DNA from: a virus
Virus record (IMG/VR): IMGVR_UViG_3300020122_000438
Location: 1-39,789 of that record
Reading direction: 5' to 3' (one strand)
Length of the DNA stretch: 39,789 nucleotides
Part shown: piece by piece, positions 31,026 through 37,791 of the stretch
Layout: the number at the start of each line of letters is the position of its first letter
Numbering within the stretch: position 1 is the first letter of the stretch
Notes under the pieces: generated by a model
What the model was told of the DNA's origin: nothing
Databases searched by the model: none
The model's input: only the letters and a program-made list of their open reading frames with translations
Translations under genes and position numbers: made by a program

Positions 31026-31409
31026 CCCTCTCACCATATCCACAGACCATATCAATCCCTGTTCAATACCTATCTAATCCGTACACCTAGACCAGTCACT
31101 ATTCAATAGGTACTGAACATGGTGTAAGGAACCTTGTCTAGTCAAATAACTCCTTGAAAATGATATGGGGGTGATGACCTTAACTAGTACCGGTTACTTA
31201 TTATTATCATCTCTATCCCTCAATCACAAACAATCCATAATTCAGAAAAAAACTTTTCACATATATTTTGTGGTAGAGTCCTGGTTAGGTAAGATGAATG
31301 GATGAATCACATTTCCAAAAAAATTCATCCCATATTTTTAGACTAATCAGATATGTTGATATGGTGGGTGGAAAAAAAATTCTCTCTAGAAAAAAACTGA
31401 TGGTGGTAT
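31026..31409. other. 384-bp non-coding region with inverted repeats
   Basis: I see no convincing gene here. GTTCAATACCTA (31061-31072) is matched at 11 of 12 bases by the inverse of TAGGTACTGAAC (31107-31118). GGATGAAT (31300-31307) pairs exactly with ATTCATCC (31323-31330), followed by CATATTTTTAG, a possible rightward terminator after the small terminase gene. A packaging site or regulatory RNA is possible next to the small terminase. Confidence 0.5.
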
Positions 31410-31568
31410 ATGGGTATGAATCATGCGATGATAAATCTAATAGAATTATTGAGACGGTGTCCGTGTGAGGTGTGTAAGAAAGAGGTAGAGGATATATTGG
31501 AAGAAGAGCGGAAACGGTTGGATGAGTTGAGGGTGTTTAAGGAGGAAGATGAACAGAGAGATCACTGA
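31410..31568 (+). CDS. Small Cys/Glu-rich protein
   Basis: Not recognised. A 52-residue helical protein with CPCEVC near residue 18 (possible metal site) and a long Glu/Arg helix to the end. It overlaps the next gene by 20 bases. Its coding strength is modest, and no strong ribosome site precedes it. Confidence 0.45.
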   Translation: MGMNHAMINLIELLRRCPCEVCKKEVEDILEEERKRLDELRVFKEEDEQRDH

Positions 31569-31782
31569 AACTATTATTCATTGGAAAGATAAAGATGGGA
31601 AAGAAGGGATGAAGGTGTATGAGGGTGACTGTGATTTTGGTGCAGTATACATGCGTAGTAGAAAACCTGATCTGACTAAACCATTGGGTCATTTGATACC
31701 GGATGAGAGGAAATATCGATTGGTTGAAGAGAAAAGAGAACCTGAGAAACCTGTTAGATATTCATACTATGAGGAGATGTAG
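31549..31782 (+). CDS. Hypothetical 77-residue protein
   Basis: Not recognised. A charged soluble protein with a beta-like N terminus (ETIIHWKDKDGKEGMKVYEGD) and a Lys/Glu/Pro-rich end. AAGGAGG at about eight bases before ATG is the strongest ribosome site in this part. The stop is shared closely with the holin-like gene that follows. Confidence 0.65.
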   Translation: MNREITETIIHWKDKDGKEGMKVYEGDCDFGAVYMRSRKPDLTKPLGHLIPDERKYRLVEEKREPEKPVRYSYYEEM

Positions 31783-31935
31783 ATGGCTTGGAGTGATAAG
31801 AGCTGGTTAGCAGCATTCTTTTCTATGACGATGGTGGCTCTATGGGCTGATACTGAAAAACAGTACATAATGACTGGGGTGGTATTTTTTCTCTGTTCAG
31901 TTGGAGGAATGATTAAATCCTGGAGAGATGAATGA
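31783..31935 (+). CDS. Two-span membrane microprotein, holin candidate
   Basis: A 50-residue protein with two hydrophobic segments (about 8-22, WLAAFFSMTMVALWA, and 29-43, IMTGVVFFLCSVGG) joined by a short polar turn, and a charged C terminus (KSWRDE). This is the shape of a small class II holin or pinholin. GAGGAG lies upstream. It would permeabilise the inner membrane at the end of infection; no endolysin is found beside it, so the call is tentative. Confidence 0.58.
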   Translation: MAWSDKSWLAAFFSMTMVALWADTEKQYIMTGVVFFLCSVGGMIKSWRDE

Positions 31936-31976
31936 CTGAACCTAATCCAAAATAAATCCTTTGCAAAAAAAAGAGT

Positions 31977-32327
31977 ATGGGATATGAGAAGATCTTTCCG
32001 TGGAGGGATATGAGAGAAATCGCTGTTAGAATATCTCAATACGGAACTTGTATTTTGAATGAAGAAGATACCATAACTTTGAAACATAATGGAGAAAATA
32101 TGATAGATGTCACAGACGAATTGATTGATTTGAAGAAAGGATATGAGAGAGCTCTAGAGCAAGAACATATTTATCTAGATGCTTCTCTAGCCAATGTTGT
32201 CCACTGTACTAAAGCACTGATTACACATTACGATAAGATTCGAGAATTGGATAACAAATTGGGTAATCTAAAACTGAAGATGAGATGTAATGAGTGTGGT
32301 GAAAGCTGTGATGGAGATGATGAATAA
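31977..32327 (+). CDS. Hypothetical protein with C-terminal CxxC...C site
   Basis: Not recognised. A 116-residue protein: mixed N-terminal part, long helix (about 70-100), then CNECGESC near the end and an acidic tail. The Cys residues may bind a metal. It overlaps the next microprotein by one base (TAATG). Confidence 0.65.
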   Translation: MGYEKIFPWRDMREIAVRISQYGTCILNEEDTITLKHNGENMIDVTDELIDLKKGYERALEQEHIYLDASLANVVHCTKALITHYDKIRELDNKLGNLKLKMRCNECGESCDGDDE

Positions 32328-32395
32328 TGAAATGGTTCTTCATAACAATTTTCTTCATAGGCATGGGCATCGCATGGGCCCAACATTTTGGGTGA
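32327..32395 (+). CDS. 22-residue membrane peptide
   Basis: A tiny frame, MKWFFITIFFIGMGIAWAQ plus three residues, forming one hydrophobic helix. It starts in a TAATG overlap and its stop overlaps the start of the next gene. It could also be read as a secretion signal (cleavage after AWA). Likely real because of exact coupling at both ends. Confidence 0.45.
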   Translation: MKWFFITIFFIGMGIAWAQHFG

Positions 32396-32615
32396 ACTGA
32401 CTGATCTGGTCTTTGTGATTCTTGGTAAGCTTGGGTCCTGGTTGAATGCCAAAGGAAGGAGGGTATGCTTTGTGGTATGGGCAGCCGTCCTCCTTTATTG
32501 GGGTGCCAGGAACATACAGCTTGGCCTGATGGTTCAAACAGGTGGATGTCTAGTCAGCCTAGGCATTCATCTTTACGGTTATTTAAACTGGAAAAAAGAG
32601 GGTATTGGAAAATGA
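32388..32615 (+). CDS. Membrane protein, possibly PnuC-like fragment
   Basis: A 75-residue protein with two or three membrane segments (about 6-20, 26-40 and 45-62). The end, GLMVQTGGCLVSLGIHLYGYLNWKKEG, recalls the last helix pair of PnuC-type vitamin transporters. It begins with TTG at 32388, the only start that couples to the preceding stop; this is not certain. It is too short to be a full transporter. Confidence 0.5.
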   Translation: MGELTDLVFVILGKLGSWLNAKGRRVCFVVWAAVLLYWGARNIQLGLMVQTGGCLVSLGIHLYGYLNWKKEGIGK

Positions 32616-32719
32616 ATGATTACATAGATTTCGCTTTGGCCGCTGGGGTGCTTATGTTCTGCTCAACAGTTGGGTTCTTTTTCTTTGCGCTGGGATGTTA
32701 CACCATCGTGAGAGTTTAA
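32612..32719 (+). CDS. 35-residue membrane microprotein
   Basis: A peptide with one long hydrophobic helix (DFALAAGVLMFCSTVGFFFFALGCYTIV). ATG 32612 overlaps the preceding stop by four bases and its own stop overlaps the next start by one, so it is tied into the operon. A longer frame from 32465 would lie inside the previous gene and is rejected. Confidence 0.55.
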   Translation: MNDYIDFALAAGVLMFCSTVGFFFFALGCYTIVRV

Positions 32720-33000
32720 TGTGTGAATGCTGTGGAGGAGACTGTAAATTGATTAATCAACCAGAACCGCTAAAAGACACATCTCGCCTCATGATCGAAC
32801 GCCTGATCTCCATTGGCAAAGCCCAGCATCTTCTAACAGATGTGATAGACCATCCAATATTGGAAAAACTCAGTAAACACAATCTCTACTGGTCATCTCA
32901 ACATGAGATCGAATGCTGTAAACTGGATGAGATAAGAAGACAACTAATGTATATCAATGATAAGCTCTGTGAGCTTCAAGAGATTCTTCATTCAGACTAG
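32719..33000 (+). CDS. Hypothetical Cys-rich protein
   Basis: Not recognised. A 93-residue protein opening with CECCGGDC, a likely metal site, then mostly helical (LMIERLISIGKAQHLLTDV; KLDEIRRQLMYINDKLCELQEIL). ATG 32719 is in a TAATG overlap. It ends 16 bases before the tRNA. Confidence 0.65.
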   Translation: MCECCGGDCKLINQPEPLKDTSRLMIERLISIGKAQHLLTDVIDHPILEKLSKHNLYWSSQHEIECCKLDEIRRQLMYINDKLCELQEILHSD

Positions 33001-33016
33001 CCGATCTACCGTCTTT

Positions 33017-33088
33017 GGCTCATTAGCTCAGTGGTAGAGCTCATGGCTGTTAACCATGCTGTCGGTGGTTCAAATCCATCATGAGCCT
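33017..33088 (+). tRNA. tRNA-Asn (anticodon GTT)
   Basis: A full cloverleaf: acceptor GGCTCAT with ATGAGCC, D-arm GCTC-AGTGGTA-GAGC, anticodon arm CATGG-CTGTTAA-CCATG, variable loop CTGTC, T-arm GGTGG-TTCAAAT-CCATC. The anticodon GTT reads Asn codons AAC/AAU. CCA is not encoded and the base after the acceptor stem is U rather than the usual G. It may boost Asn decoding in the Asn-rich virion proteins or replace a cleaved host tRNA. Confidence 0.93.
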
Positions 33089-33090
33089 AA

Positions 33091-33119
33091 AATAATAAAC
33101 CACGGAACGGATTCCGTGG
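33091..33119 (-). terminator. Intrinsic terminator beside the tRNA
   Basis: CCACGGAA (33100-33107) pairs perfectly with TTCCGTGG (33112-33119) around CGGA. Read leftward it is followed by TTTATTATTTT, a good U-rich tail, so it ends the leftward gene at 33149. Read rightward no U-run follows, but the stem may still help to define the tRNA 3' end. Confidence 0.75.
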
Positions 33120-33148
33120 CCTTCTAACAGTAAAACTGCCAGGGAGAA

Positions 33149-33295
33149 TTAATAAGGGACTGATTTTCCACCGATTCCGGCTCTTTTCTTATCGCCTTTA
33201 GAGCTGATCTTTGGTGTCAGACTCTTGGGCTTTGGCGCCTTGGTTTGTTTGCTTCCGGTGACAAATTTCGATTCTGGGCTTGACTTTGCTTTCAT
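33149..33295 (-). CDS. Small basic Ser/Lys/Pro protein
   Basis: A 48-residue, highly basic, probably disordered peptide (SPESKFVTGSKQTKAPKPK; KRAGIGGKSVPY). CAGGAG lies about seven bases before ATG and a clean terminator follows, so it forms a one-gene leftward unit among rightward genes. It resembles in composition the microproteins at 20123 and 20308. Nucleic-acid binding is plausible. Confidence 0.65.
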   Translation of the reverse strand: MKAKSSPESKFVTGSKQTKAPKPKSLTPKISSKGDKKRAGIGGKSVPY

Positions 33296-33360
33296 AGAAA
33301 AACTCCTGTTGTGTTTTTTGTCTTTTTCGCAGTAGAGTGAATTTATGTAAAGGAATTCTT

Positions 33361-33513
33361 ATGCAACCTGGTATGTTTACTTTGATCCAAGAAGCGACAC
33401 AAATGCTTAAAGATAGACAGCAGATTGAAAGAGATCTAATCTACCAGATTTGCATACTAGATAACGAAGAAAGAGCAGCTATAATTTTTGCTTACCGTAA
33501 CCTAAAAGATTGA
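33361..33513 (+). CDS. Hypothetical 50-residue helical protein
   Basis: Not recognised. A short soluble helical protein (MLKDRQQIERDLIYQICILD). AAGGA lies seven bases before ATG, and the next gene starts five bases after the stop. A sigma70-like region (TTGTGT, then TAGAGT) lies upstream near 33309-33336. Confidence 0.6.
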   Translation: MQPGMFTLIQEATQMLKDRQQIERDLIYQICILDNEERAAIIFAYRNLKD

Positions 33514-33517
33514 AATT

Positions 33518-33763
33518 ATGATTCCAGCCGGAACTGTATACCATAAAACTGTCATTGAATGGGTTGAAATAGATAATGAAGAAGAAAAGATTGAAGCAAA
33601 GACTTATCTTCTGCTTTGGAAGAAATTCTATCTGAAACATCTGCCTTCTTTTGAATGCGTCTATGAAGAATTTCTAGATAAGAGGATCACAGTAGGTGAT
33701 AAAGCCGCTGATACGATCGGATTAAGAGTATTTCTAAAAAGGATTGAAGATGTCGAGTCCTAG
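33518..33763 (+). CDS. Hypothetical 81-residue protein
   Basis: Not recognised. A mixed protein with a beta-like start (TVYHKTVIEWVEIDNEEEKIEAKTYLL) and a helical end. It overlaps the FCCH-like gene that follows by 14 bases, so it may be made with it. Confidence 0.6.
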   Translation: MIPAGTVYHKTVIEWVEIDNEEEKIEAKTYLLLWKKFYLKHLPSFECVYEEFLDKRITVGDKAADTIGLRVFLKRIEDVES

Positions 33764-34211
33764 CTCACAAGACCCAAACTCACCGATCTACACATTCATC
33801 GACACTCAGCCGGCCAGCCCTCCACCGAACACACCAGATGCCACACTAAGCCACTTTACAACGCGTCAGTTCGTGCCAACAGCTATAACCAACGCTAATC
33901 CCGTTGTTGTCACTATTCCTAATCACGACTTCCAGAATGGCCAACAATTGCAAGCCACTAAATTTATCAGGATACCGTTTGCTCTAGCAACAGGTATGGA
34001 ACAACTAAATAACCAGATATTCTATGTGCAACAATCCACTACCAATACTTTTGTTCTCAGCGATCGTAATACCATTGGTATTGATGGCTCTGGCTTCACT
34101 CCTTATATTTCTGGAGGACAATTCACGTTATCAGGACCCACCCTACCAATAGTCAATCCTCAGCATTTTCCACCTCCAGGATTTGTTGACTCGGGCTTTT
34201 CTCTATTTTAA
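33750..34211 (+). CDS. Stray FCCH-like virion-type protein
   Basis: A 153-residue protein. A Pro/Ser-rich N terminus is followed by one FCCH-like module (about 40-125: NHDFQNGQQLQA, NNQIFYVQQSTTNTFVLSD, YISGGQFT) matching those in the proteins at 5605 and 8468. It is therefore probably a virion part, though it lies far from the structural genes. ATG 33750 has AAGGA at the right distance; a TTG two codons earlier is possible. Its 3' end overlaps the leftward gene at 34153 by 59 bases. Confidence 0.72.
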   Translation: MSSPSSQDPNSPIYTFIDTQPASPPPNTPDATLSHFTTRQFVPTAITNANPVVVTIPNHDFQNGQQLQATKFIRIPFALATGMEQLNNQIFYVQQSTTNTFVLSDRNTIGIDGSGFTPYISGGQFTLSGPTLPIVNPQHFPPPGFVDSGFSLF

Positions 34212-34731
34212 TCAACTGATCGACCATAGATTTGCATTGTTCTATGCAAAATGATACATTCTTATATGTTTTATTGAATAATCTACTTTCGATTCCCATT
34301 TGTTTGTATAATTCTTCAAAATCTTGCGTTATTTTGATCATTTCAGGATCATTTCTTTTGAAAATTTCACAGGAGGGACAATAATCATCACAATGTGCAC
34401 AATCAAAACCGATCCAATGGCCTATATGTGTAAGATATAAATAATTATATTCATCTTTTTCTGAATATGTCAATCCTCCATGAACATCTATATCACAGTC
34501 ATTATAATCTTTTCCAAAATAGGGATGATCTTCGGGAACTTGAACATATCCGCATAGATGACCTCCATACATTGAACCATTATATTGCAAAGCGAACATC
34601 CTGACGATGACACATTCATAATTCCTATATTTGAATAGTATCTTATCAGGTTCTTCCACCCATTCGCCATAACCCCACCACTTAAGTTTCTCATCAGCCG
34701 AATGATGGTTGATTTCTTTTAAATCAATCAT
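34153..34731 (-). CDS. Conserved hypothetical protein (VHGGLTYS type)
   Basis: A 192-residue protein. HLCGYVQVPEDHPYFGKDYNDCDIDVHGGLTYS followed by IGHWIGFDCAH...YCPSC has a pattern I recall from phage and mobile-element proteins of unknown function; the Cys/His residues could bind metal. It is the last gene of the leftward run and overlaps the rightward gene's end by 59 bases. (Motifs are quoted in parts: YGKDY-like, VHGGLTYS, GFDCAH.). Confidence 0.72.
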   Translation of the reverse strand: MIDLKEINHHSADEKLKWWGYGEWVEEPDKILFKYRNYECVIVRMFALQYNGSMYGGHLCGYVQVPEDHPYFGKDYNDCDIDVHGGLTYSEKDEYNYLYLTHIGHWIGFDCAHCDDYCPSCEIFKRNDPEMIKITQDFEELYKQMGIESRLFNKTYKNVSFCIEQCKSMVDQLIKIEKSPSQQILEVENAED

Positions 34732-34867
34732 GTTGTTTTTCTCTTTTTTTTAAACCTTTTAGAATTCCAGACAAAAGTTTGTCTATCTCTTTGTGATGCT
34801 TCTCTAGACGAATCAAAAGTGCCAACTCTTTGAAAGATTGTGATAAATCTTGGTCAACTTTCATCAT
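34724..34867 (-). CDS. 47-residue helical charged protein
   Basis: Not recognised. A short helical protein (SFKELALLIRLEKHHKEIDKL; GILKGLKKREKQ). The frame is open to a GTG at 34951, but ATG 34867 forms an ATGA overlap with the gene upstream, so I use it. It overlaps the next gene by eight bases. Confidence 0.5.
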   Translation of the reverse strand: MMKVDQDLSQSFKELALLIRLEKHHKEIDKLLSGILKGLKKREKQHD

Positions 34868-35127
34868 ATCGACGGGATGGAAACCAGGGCATTTATGCCT
34901 TGGAGGAAATCCCGCTCCTTTGTTATTATGTTCTTTGTCTGTATAGCCCACGACAAGACAATCGTCGCGATGACGTTAAAAGCACATCGGGGCTTGCTCA
35001 GCTCTTCAGCTCTGCAACTGGCGAGAGAACAACGAATCGCTTTTGAGCGTGAGTTCGATGTAAACCGTCGGGATGTCGACCCTAGGGTACGATAAATCAA
35101 GTATGGTAAATTCCTGTCGCGAGACAT
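34864..35127 (-). CDS. 87-residue Ser/Arg-rich frame in a GC-rich patch
   Basis: Uncertain. AAGGA lies eight bases before ATG and the stop couples to the next gene, both in favour. But the protein is unusually rich in Ser and Arg, and the DNA here is about 54% GC (34981-35080) while neighbours are nearer 38%. A rightward frame (34850-35095) competes. The patch may be recently acquired, regulatory, or code on either strand. Confidence 0.35.
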   Translation of the reverse strand: MSRDRNLPYLIYRTLGSTSRRFTSNSRSKAIRCSLASCRAEELSKPRCAFNVIATIVLSWAIQTKNIITKERDFLQGINALVSIPSI

Positions 35128-35148
35128 CAGTCTAATCCTTAGCTTGTC

Positions 35149-35174
35149 AAAAAGCTTTTGCCTTAAGGCAAGAG
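35149..35174 (-). terminator. Intrinsic terminator of the leftward accessory operon
   Basis: Read leftward, CTCTTGCC and GGCAAAAG pair around TTAA (one mismatch) and CTTTTT follows. The core TTGCCTTAAGGCAA (35158-35171) is a perfect palindrome. It overlaps the last codons of the zinc-ribbon gene, marking the end of the operon that starts near 38694. Confidence 0.6.
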
Positions 35175-35324
35175 TTGTTTACTGTGATAATAATAAAAAT
35201 GATTGTTTGAACATACTATGTTCATATATTCTACGGAATTTTTTCCAGAGTCTCTATCAACATTTTCTACAACTTGCATGACCTTTATATAGGTGGATCC
35301 ACAATGTGGACATTCAATTTTCAC
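35163..35324 (-). CDS. Zinc-ribbon microprotein, GTG start
   Basis: A 53-residue protein starting KIECPHCGSTYIK, with a second Cys in NIVCSNNHFYYYH, so CPHC...C..H can form a zinc site. It starts with GTG at 35324, in a GTGA overlap with the phosphatase stop, and AGGAG lies five bases upstream. Zinc ribbons of this size often modulate nucleic-acid or protein partners. Confidence 0.65.
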   Translation of the reverse strand: MKIECPHCGSTYIKVMQVVENVDRDSGKNSVEYMNIVCSNNHFYYYHSKQLLP

Positions 35325-35884
35325 TTTCTCTCCTGATTGCAATCAAACACGAAAATTCCTTTCTTTCTGAACATGTCTATGGTTGGCTTATGAGAACTGA
35401 AGACGAATTCGATGGCATATCCAGCAACTTGAATCCAATCTTCAAATAAAACTTCCTGAGATCTCATATCACGGATGGGGCGCATTTTAATATTTGGAGG
35501 CTTGTAGCGTTGTCGTTTTCTTAGCCATTCTTCGGTTTTTTCTCGAGTGGTCTCTTCTCTCGAAGACCAAATTACAATTCCACCATAATCAACCCATGGA
35601 GTATCGGATCCATATTCCTTTGCTTCACCGATATATTCTAACATATCAATTATGGATTTGATAGGTTCATCATAAATAATAGCTTCATCATATGCTTTCC
35701 TATCCTCTATCCAATCCAAAGGGAAACGTCCGCATGAGCATTGAATTGGGCCATCATTGATGATAGGATTTTTTGCTTGTGCCATTAGCAATTCGTAACA
35801 GTCGGTGCATAAATCCCATGGTGCAACGATGAAATGCTCTCTATGGGATGAATCGGCGAGACAGTCTAAATCAAAGATGATCAT
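35321..35884 (-). CDS. HAD-family phosphatase (PNK 3'-phosphatase-like)
   Basis: A 187-residue protein with HAD motif I IIFDLDCLAD (Asp5, Asp7), motif II near GGIVIWSSREE (Ser), then REKTEEWLRKR and a C-terminal MRPIRDMRSQEVLFEDW, which matches the end of T4 PseT-type phosphatase domains (MR..D.R....K...). A zinc-like CSCGRF and CTDC segment is inserted (about 60-90). Such enzymes repair RNA or DNA 3' ends, which would fit a response to tRNA cleavage. ATG 35884 overlaps the upstream stop. Confidence 0.7.
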   Translation of the reverse strand: MIIFDLDCLADSSHREHFIVAPWDLCTDCYELLMAQAKNPIINDGPIQCSCGRFPLDWIEDRKAYDEAIIYDEPIKSIIDMLEYIGEAKEYGSDTPWVDYGGIVIWSSREETTREKTEEWLRKRQRYKPPNIKMRPIRDMRSQEVLFEDWIQVAGYAIEFVFSSHKPTIDMFRKKGIFVFDCNQERK

Positions 35885-36012
35885 TTCTTTTCCATGTAAA
35901 CATCTCTTTCCTCTGTCCATCCTGTTCCAAAATTCATGGTAATCTTATCTTTTCTTGCCATTCTTAATTTACATAAAATCCACATGATGAAGCGAAATAG
36001 TTTTATTTTCAT
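35881..36012 (-). CDS. 43-residue basic peptide
   Basis: Not recognised. A short basic peptide (MKIKLFRFIMWILCKLRMARK...) with a weakly hydrophobic start that could sit on a membrane. GAGAAGGAA lies before ATG; the stop overlaps the phosphatase start by four bases, which supports expression. Confidence 0.55.
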   Translation of the reverse strand: MKIKLFRFIMWILCKLRMARKDKITMNFGTGWTEERDVYMEKK

Positions 36013-36267
36013 CTATTCCTTCTCATATTCAGCTAAAGTCTTCATTGAAAACTCAAATATCCTATCTATATAACTTGTGAATCCTGAATTATCGAAACCG
36101 TTACCTCTTGCAAAAACATTCCTGATAATATCTTGTGACAAGATATATGCTATTCTATCAGCGGTTTCCTCTGTGAGCTGTTCATAATTCCACTTGATTG
36201 CATAGTCAAACATCTCTTCATCAGTATCGAAATATTTACCTTGGAAATAGAAAACCTTATTTGTCAT
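36013..36267 (-). CDS. Hypothetical 84-residue protein
   Basis: Not recognised. An acidic, helical soluble protein (DTDEEMFDYAIKWNYEQL; RIAYILSQDIIRNVF). It overlaps the upstream gene by four bases and is followed directly by the next ATG. Confidence 0.62.
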   Translation of the reverse strand: MTNKVFYFQGKYFDTDEEMFDYAIKWNYEQLTEETADRIAYILSQDIIRNVFARGNGFDNSGFTSYIDRIFEFSMKTLAEYEKE

Positions 36268-36620
36268 TTCTTTTCCTCCTCCAATTCCTTGACGCGTTCT
36301 TTAAGTTTGTTCACTTCATCCCATAACTGTTCGATATGGCGAATGGGATCTCCCTTCACTTTGGTTAGCCTCTCATATGGAAGGGGAGCCATGGACATTG
36401 TTACAAGATCTTTAAATGTAAAAATACTATTTGCGAACTGTTGCATTTCTTTTCCTTTCTGTGATTTATCCAAATCCAAAATAAAGCAATCGGTGAAGTC
36501 AGAATTTTTCACATAATCTTCCGCTACTTCTAAATTCGCACATAGGATTTCTCCAAGAGGATACCCATATTCTGGATGCTTGTCAGATCTACTTTTCACA
36601 ACCTTGTATTCATCTTTCAT
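36264..36620 (-). CDS. Hypothetical coiled-coil protein
   Basis: Not recognised. A 118-residue protein with a C-terminal coiled coil (IRHIEQLWDEVNKLKERVKELEEEKK). Its end, GAGGAGGAAAAGAA, is also the ribosome site of the next gene. Overlaps both neighbours by four bases. Confidence 0.62.
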   Translation of the reverse strand: MKDEYKVVKSRSDKHPEYGYPLGEILCANLEVAEDYVKNSDFTDCFILDLDKSQKGKEMQQFANSIFTFKDLVTMSMAPLPYERLTKVKGDPIRHIEQLWDEVNKLKERVKELEEEKK

Positions 36621-36823
36621 TTCTTGCCTTCGTATCTAAGTTCAACCGTTACATTTTCACGGCTCGCTTTCATCGAGGTTGGAAGAATATTAGGCAGTGG
36701 TAAAACTCTAGCATCTAAATAAACCAGTCCATCAAAAAGAGAAGCAGCATCCTCTAATTTATTTTGAATTTCACTCATTATGATGTCTCTTAAACAAAAG
36801 ATTTGTTCTTCTTCTGGTGTCAT
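36617..36823 (-). CDS. Hypothetical 68-residue protein
   Basis: Not recognised. N-terminal helix (EEEQIFCLRDIIMSEIQNKLEDA) and C-terminal beta-like segment (VTVELRYEGKK). Ends in GKK, coupling to the next gene by ATGA. Confidence 0.6.
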   Translation of the reverse strand: MTPEEEQIFCLRDIIMSEIQNKLEDAASLFDGLVYLDARVLPLPNILPTSMKASRENVTVELRYEGKK

Positions 36824-36848
36824 TTCTTTTCCTTCTGCAATTCATTTC

Positions 36849-36998
36849 TTATTCCCAATATTTTTTTTTCAATAATTCTTCTCTGATCGATTCGAAACAC
36901 CGATTAATGGCATAGCGTGCACTTATCAGTCCCCCAATTAATCCTCCAAGAATGAAAGAAATTGAACAAAACCAAAAAGCATCTTCATAAGATATCAT
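36849..36998 (-). CDS. Membrane microprotein with glycine-rich span
   Basis: A 49-residue protein with one membrane helix (about 9-28, WFCSISFILGGLIGGLISA) and a charged tail. ATG 36998 overlaps the upstream stop by four bases and has GGGAAG upstream; a longer frame from 37031 is rejected. Confidence 0.6.
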   Translation of the reverse strand: MISYEDAFWFCSISFILGGLIGGLISARYAINRCFESIREELLKKKYWE

Positions 36999-37177
36999 TT
37001 CTTCCCTTTCTGCAATTCTTTTCTTATGCAATCATCGGCCAAATCTCTACAGTAGAATATCCAACTCATCTGATCATCATTTAATGTATATTGCCTTCCG
37101 CTGCATTCATATGTTAGAGTATCCAAAATTCTTGAAATACTTTTTAATGTTATTATGGGATCTAGTTCTACATTCAT
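36995..37177 (-). CDS. Hypothetical 60-residue protein
   Basis: Not recognised. Soluble and mixed. Ends ELQKGKK, the same ending as the next upstream gene (37174), because the repeated sequence TTGCAGAAAGGGAAGAA there doubles as a ribosome site. Confidence 0.58.
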   Translation of the reverse strand: MNVELDPIITLKSISRILDTLTYECSGRQYTLNDDQMSWIFYCRDLADDCIRKELQKGKK

Positions 37178-37383
37178 TTTTTTCCCTTCTGCAGTTCATT
37201 AAAACACGTCAACGAGCAAGCATACACCGTCTTGATCTGCTTCTCTTGTCTATAGTAGAATTCGGAACTTTTCAACTTATCGCAGGCATCGCAATGACGG
37301 CTGATTATCTTAAGCTCGAGGGGTGTATAGATTGCGTCCCATAGATCGTATTTAGCGTTTTGTCTTTTAAGTGGAGGTGTCAT
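37174..37383 (-). CDS. Zinc-knuckle protein
   Basis: A 69-residue protein with CDAC (about residue 31) and CSLTC (about 56), a likely Cys4 zinc site, and the end NELQKGKK. It resembles the small zinc proteins phages use in nucleic-acid contact. It overlaps the next gene by four bases. Confidence 0.62.
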   Translation of the reverse strand: MTPPLKRQNAKYDLWDAIYTPLELKIISRHCDACDKLKSSEFYYRQEKQIKTVYACSLTCFNELQKGKK

Positions 37384-37791
37384 TCAATTTCCTTTCAGTC
37401 TCGTGCTTTCAAGGATAGGTAAATTAGCCTCAGTTGGAACATAAACTACTTGCATTTGATTGGTCTGTAATCCTTGTATCCAAAGGTATCTTAAATATCC
37501 CTCATTGTCCGTCAGAGATTCTCCAATTATTTTATTAGCTTCTGCTACTCCTTGCGCTCTGATAACTTCGGCATCGGCTAAAGCTTTAGAGCTTTCTTTT
37601 TTTGCTACAGCTTCTAGAGTAGCTATTTGCCTATTTGATTCGGCACGAGCCAATTCAGCCTGTCCGAACATTCTCTGTTGCCAAACATGAATGTATGGAT
37701 TTATGAAACTTATGTATACAAAAACAAATATACATAGGATAATAAATGACAGTATTAATATTTTTACGATTTTTAATTCATCTTTATTCAT
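37384..37791 (-). CDS. Band-7/SPFH-like membrane protein
   Basis: A 135-residue protein: an N-terminal membrane helix (about 10-32, ILILSFIILCIFVFVYISFI), an Ala/Glu/Gln-rich coiled coil with AEVIRAQGVAEANKI, and a compact C-terminal part (LRYLWIQGLQTNQMQVVYVPTEANLPIL). The coiled coil and C terminus match the ends of HflC/prohibitin-like proteins, here without the full SPFH domain. HflKC regulates FtsH and lambda lysogeny, so a host-membrane control role is conceivable. ATG 37791 overlaps the upstream stop. Confidence 0.65.
   Translation of the reverse strand: MNKDELKIVKILILSFIILCIFVFVYISFINPYIHVWQQRMFGQAELARAESNRQIATLEAVAKKESSKALADAEVIRAQGVAEANKIIGESLTDNEGYLRYLWIQGLQTNQMQVVYVPTEANLPILESTRLKGN

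Noticed and set aside
34850-35095. A rightward 81-residue gene
   Set aside because: It has no ribosome site and overlaps leftward genes. It stays possible because of the odd base composition but is not supported enough.
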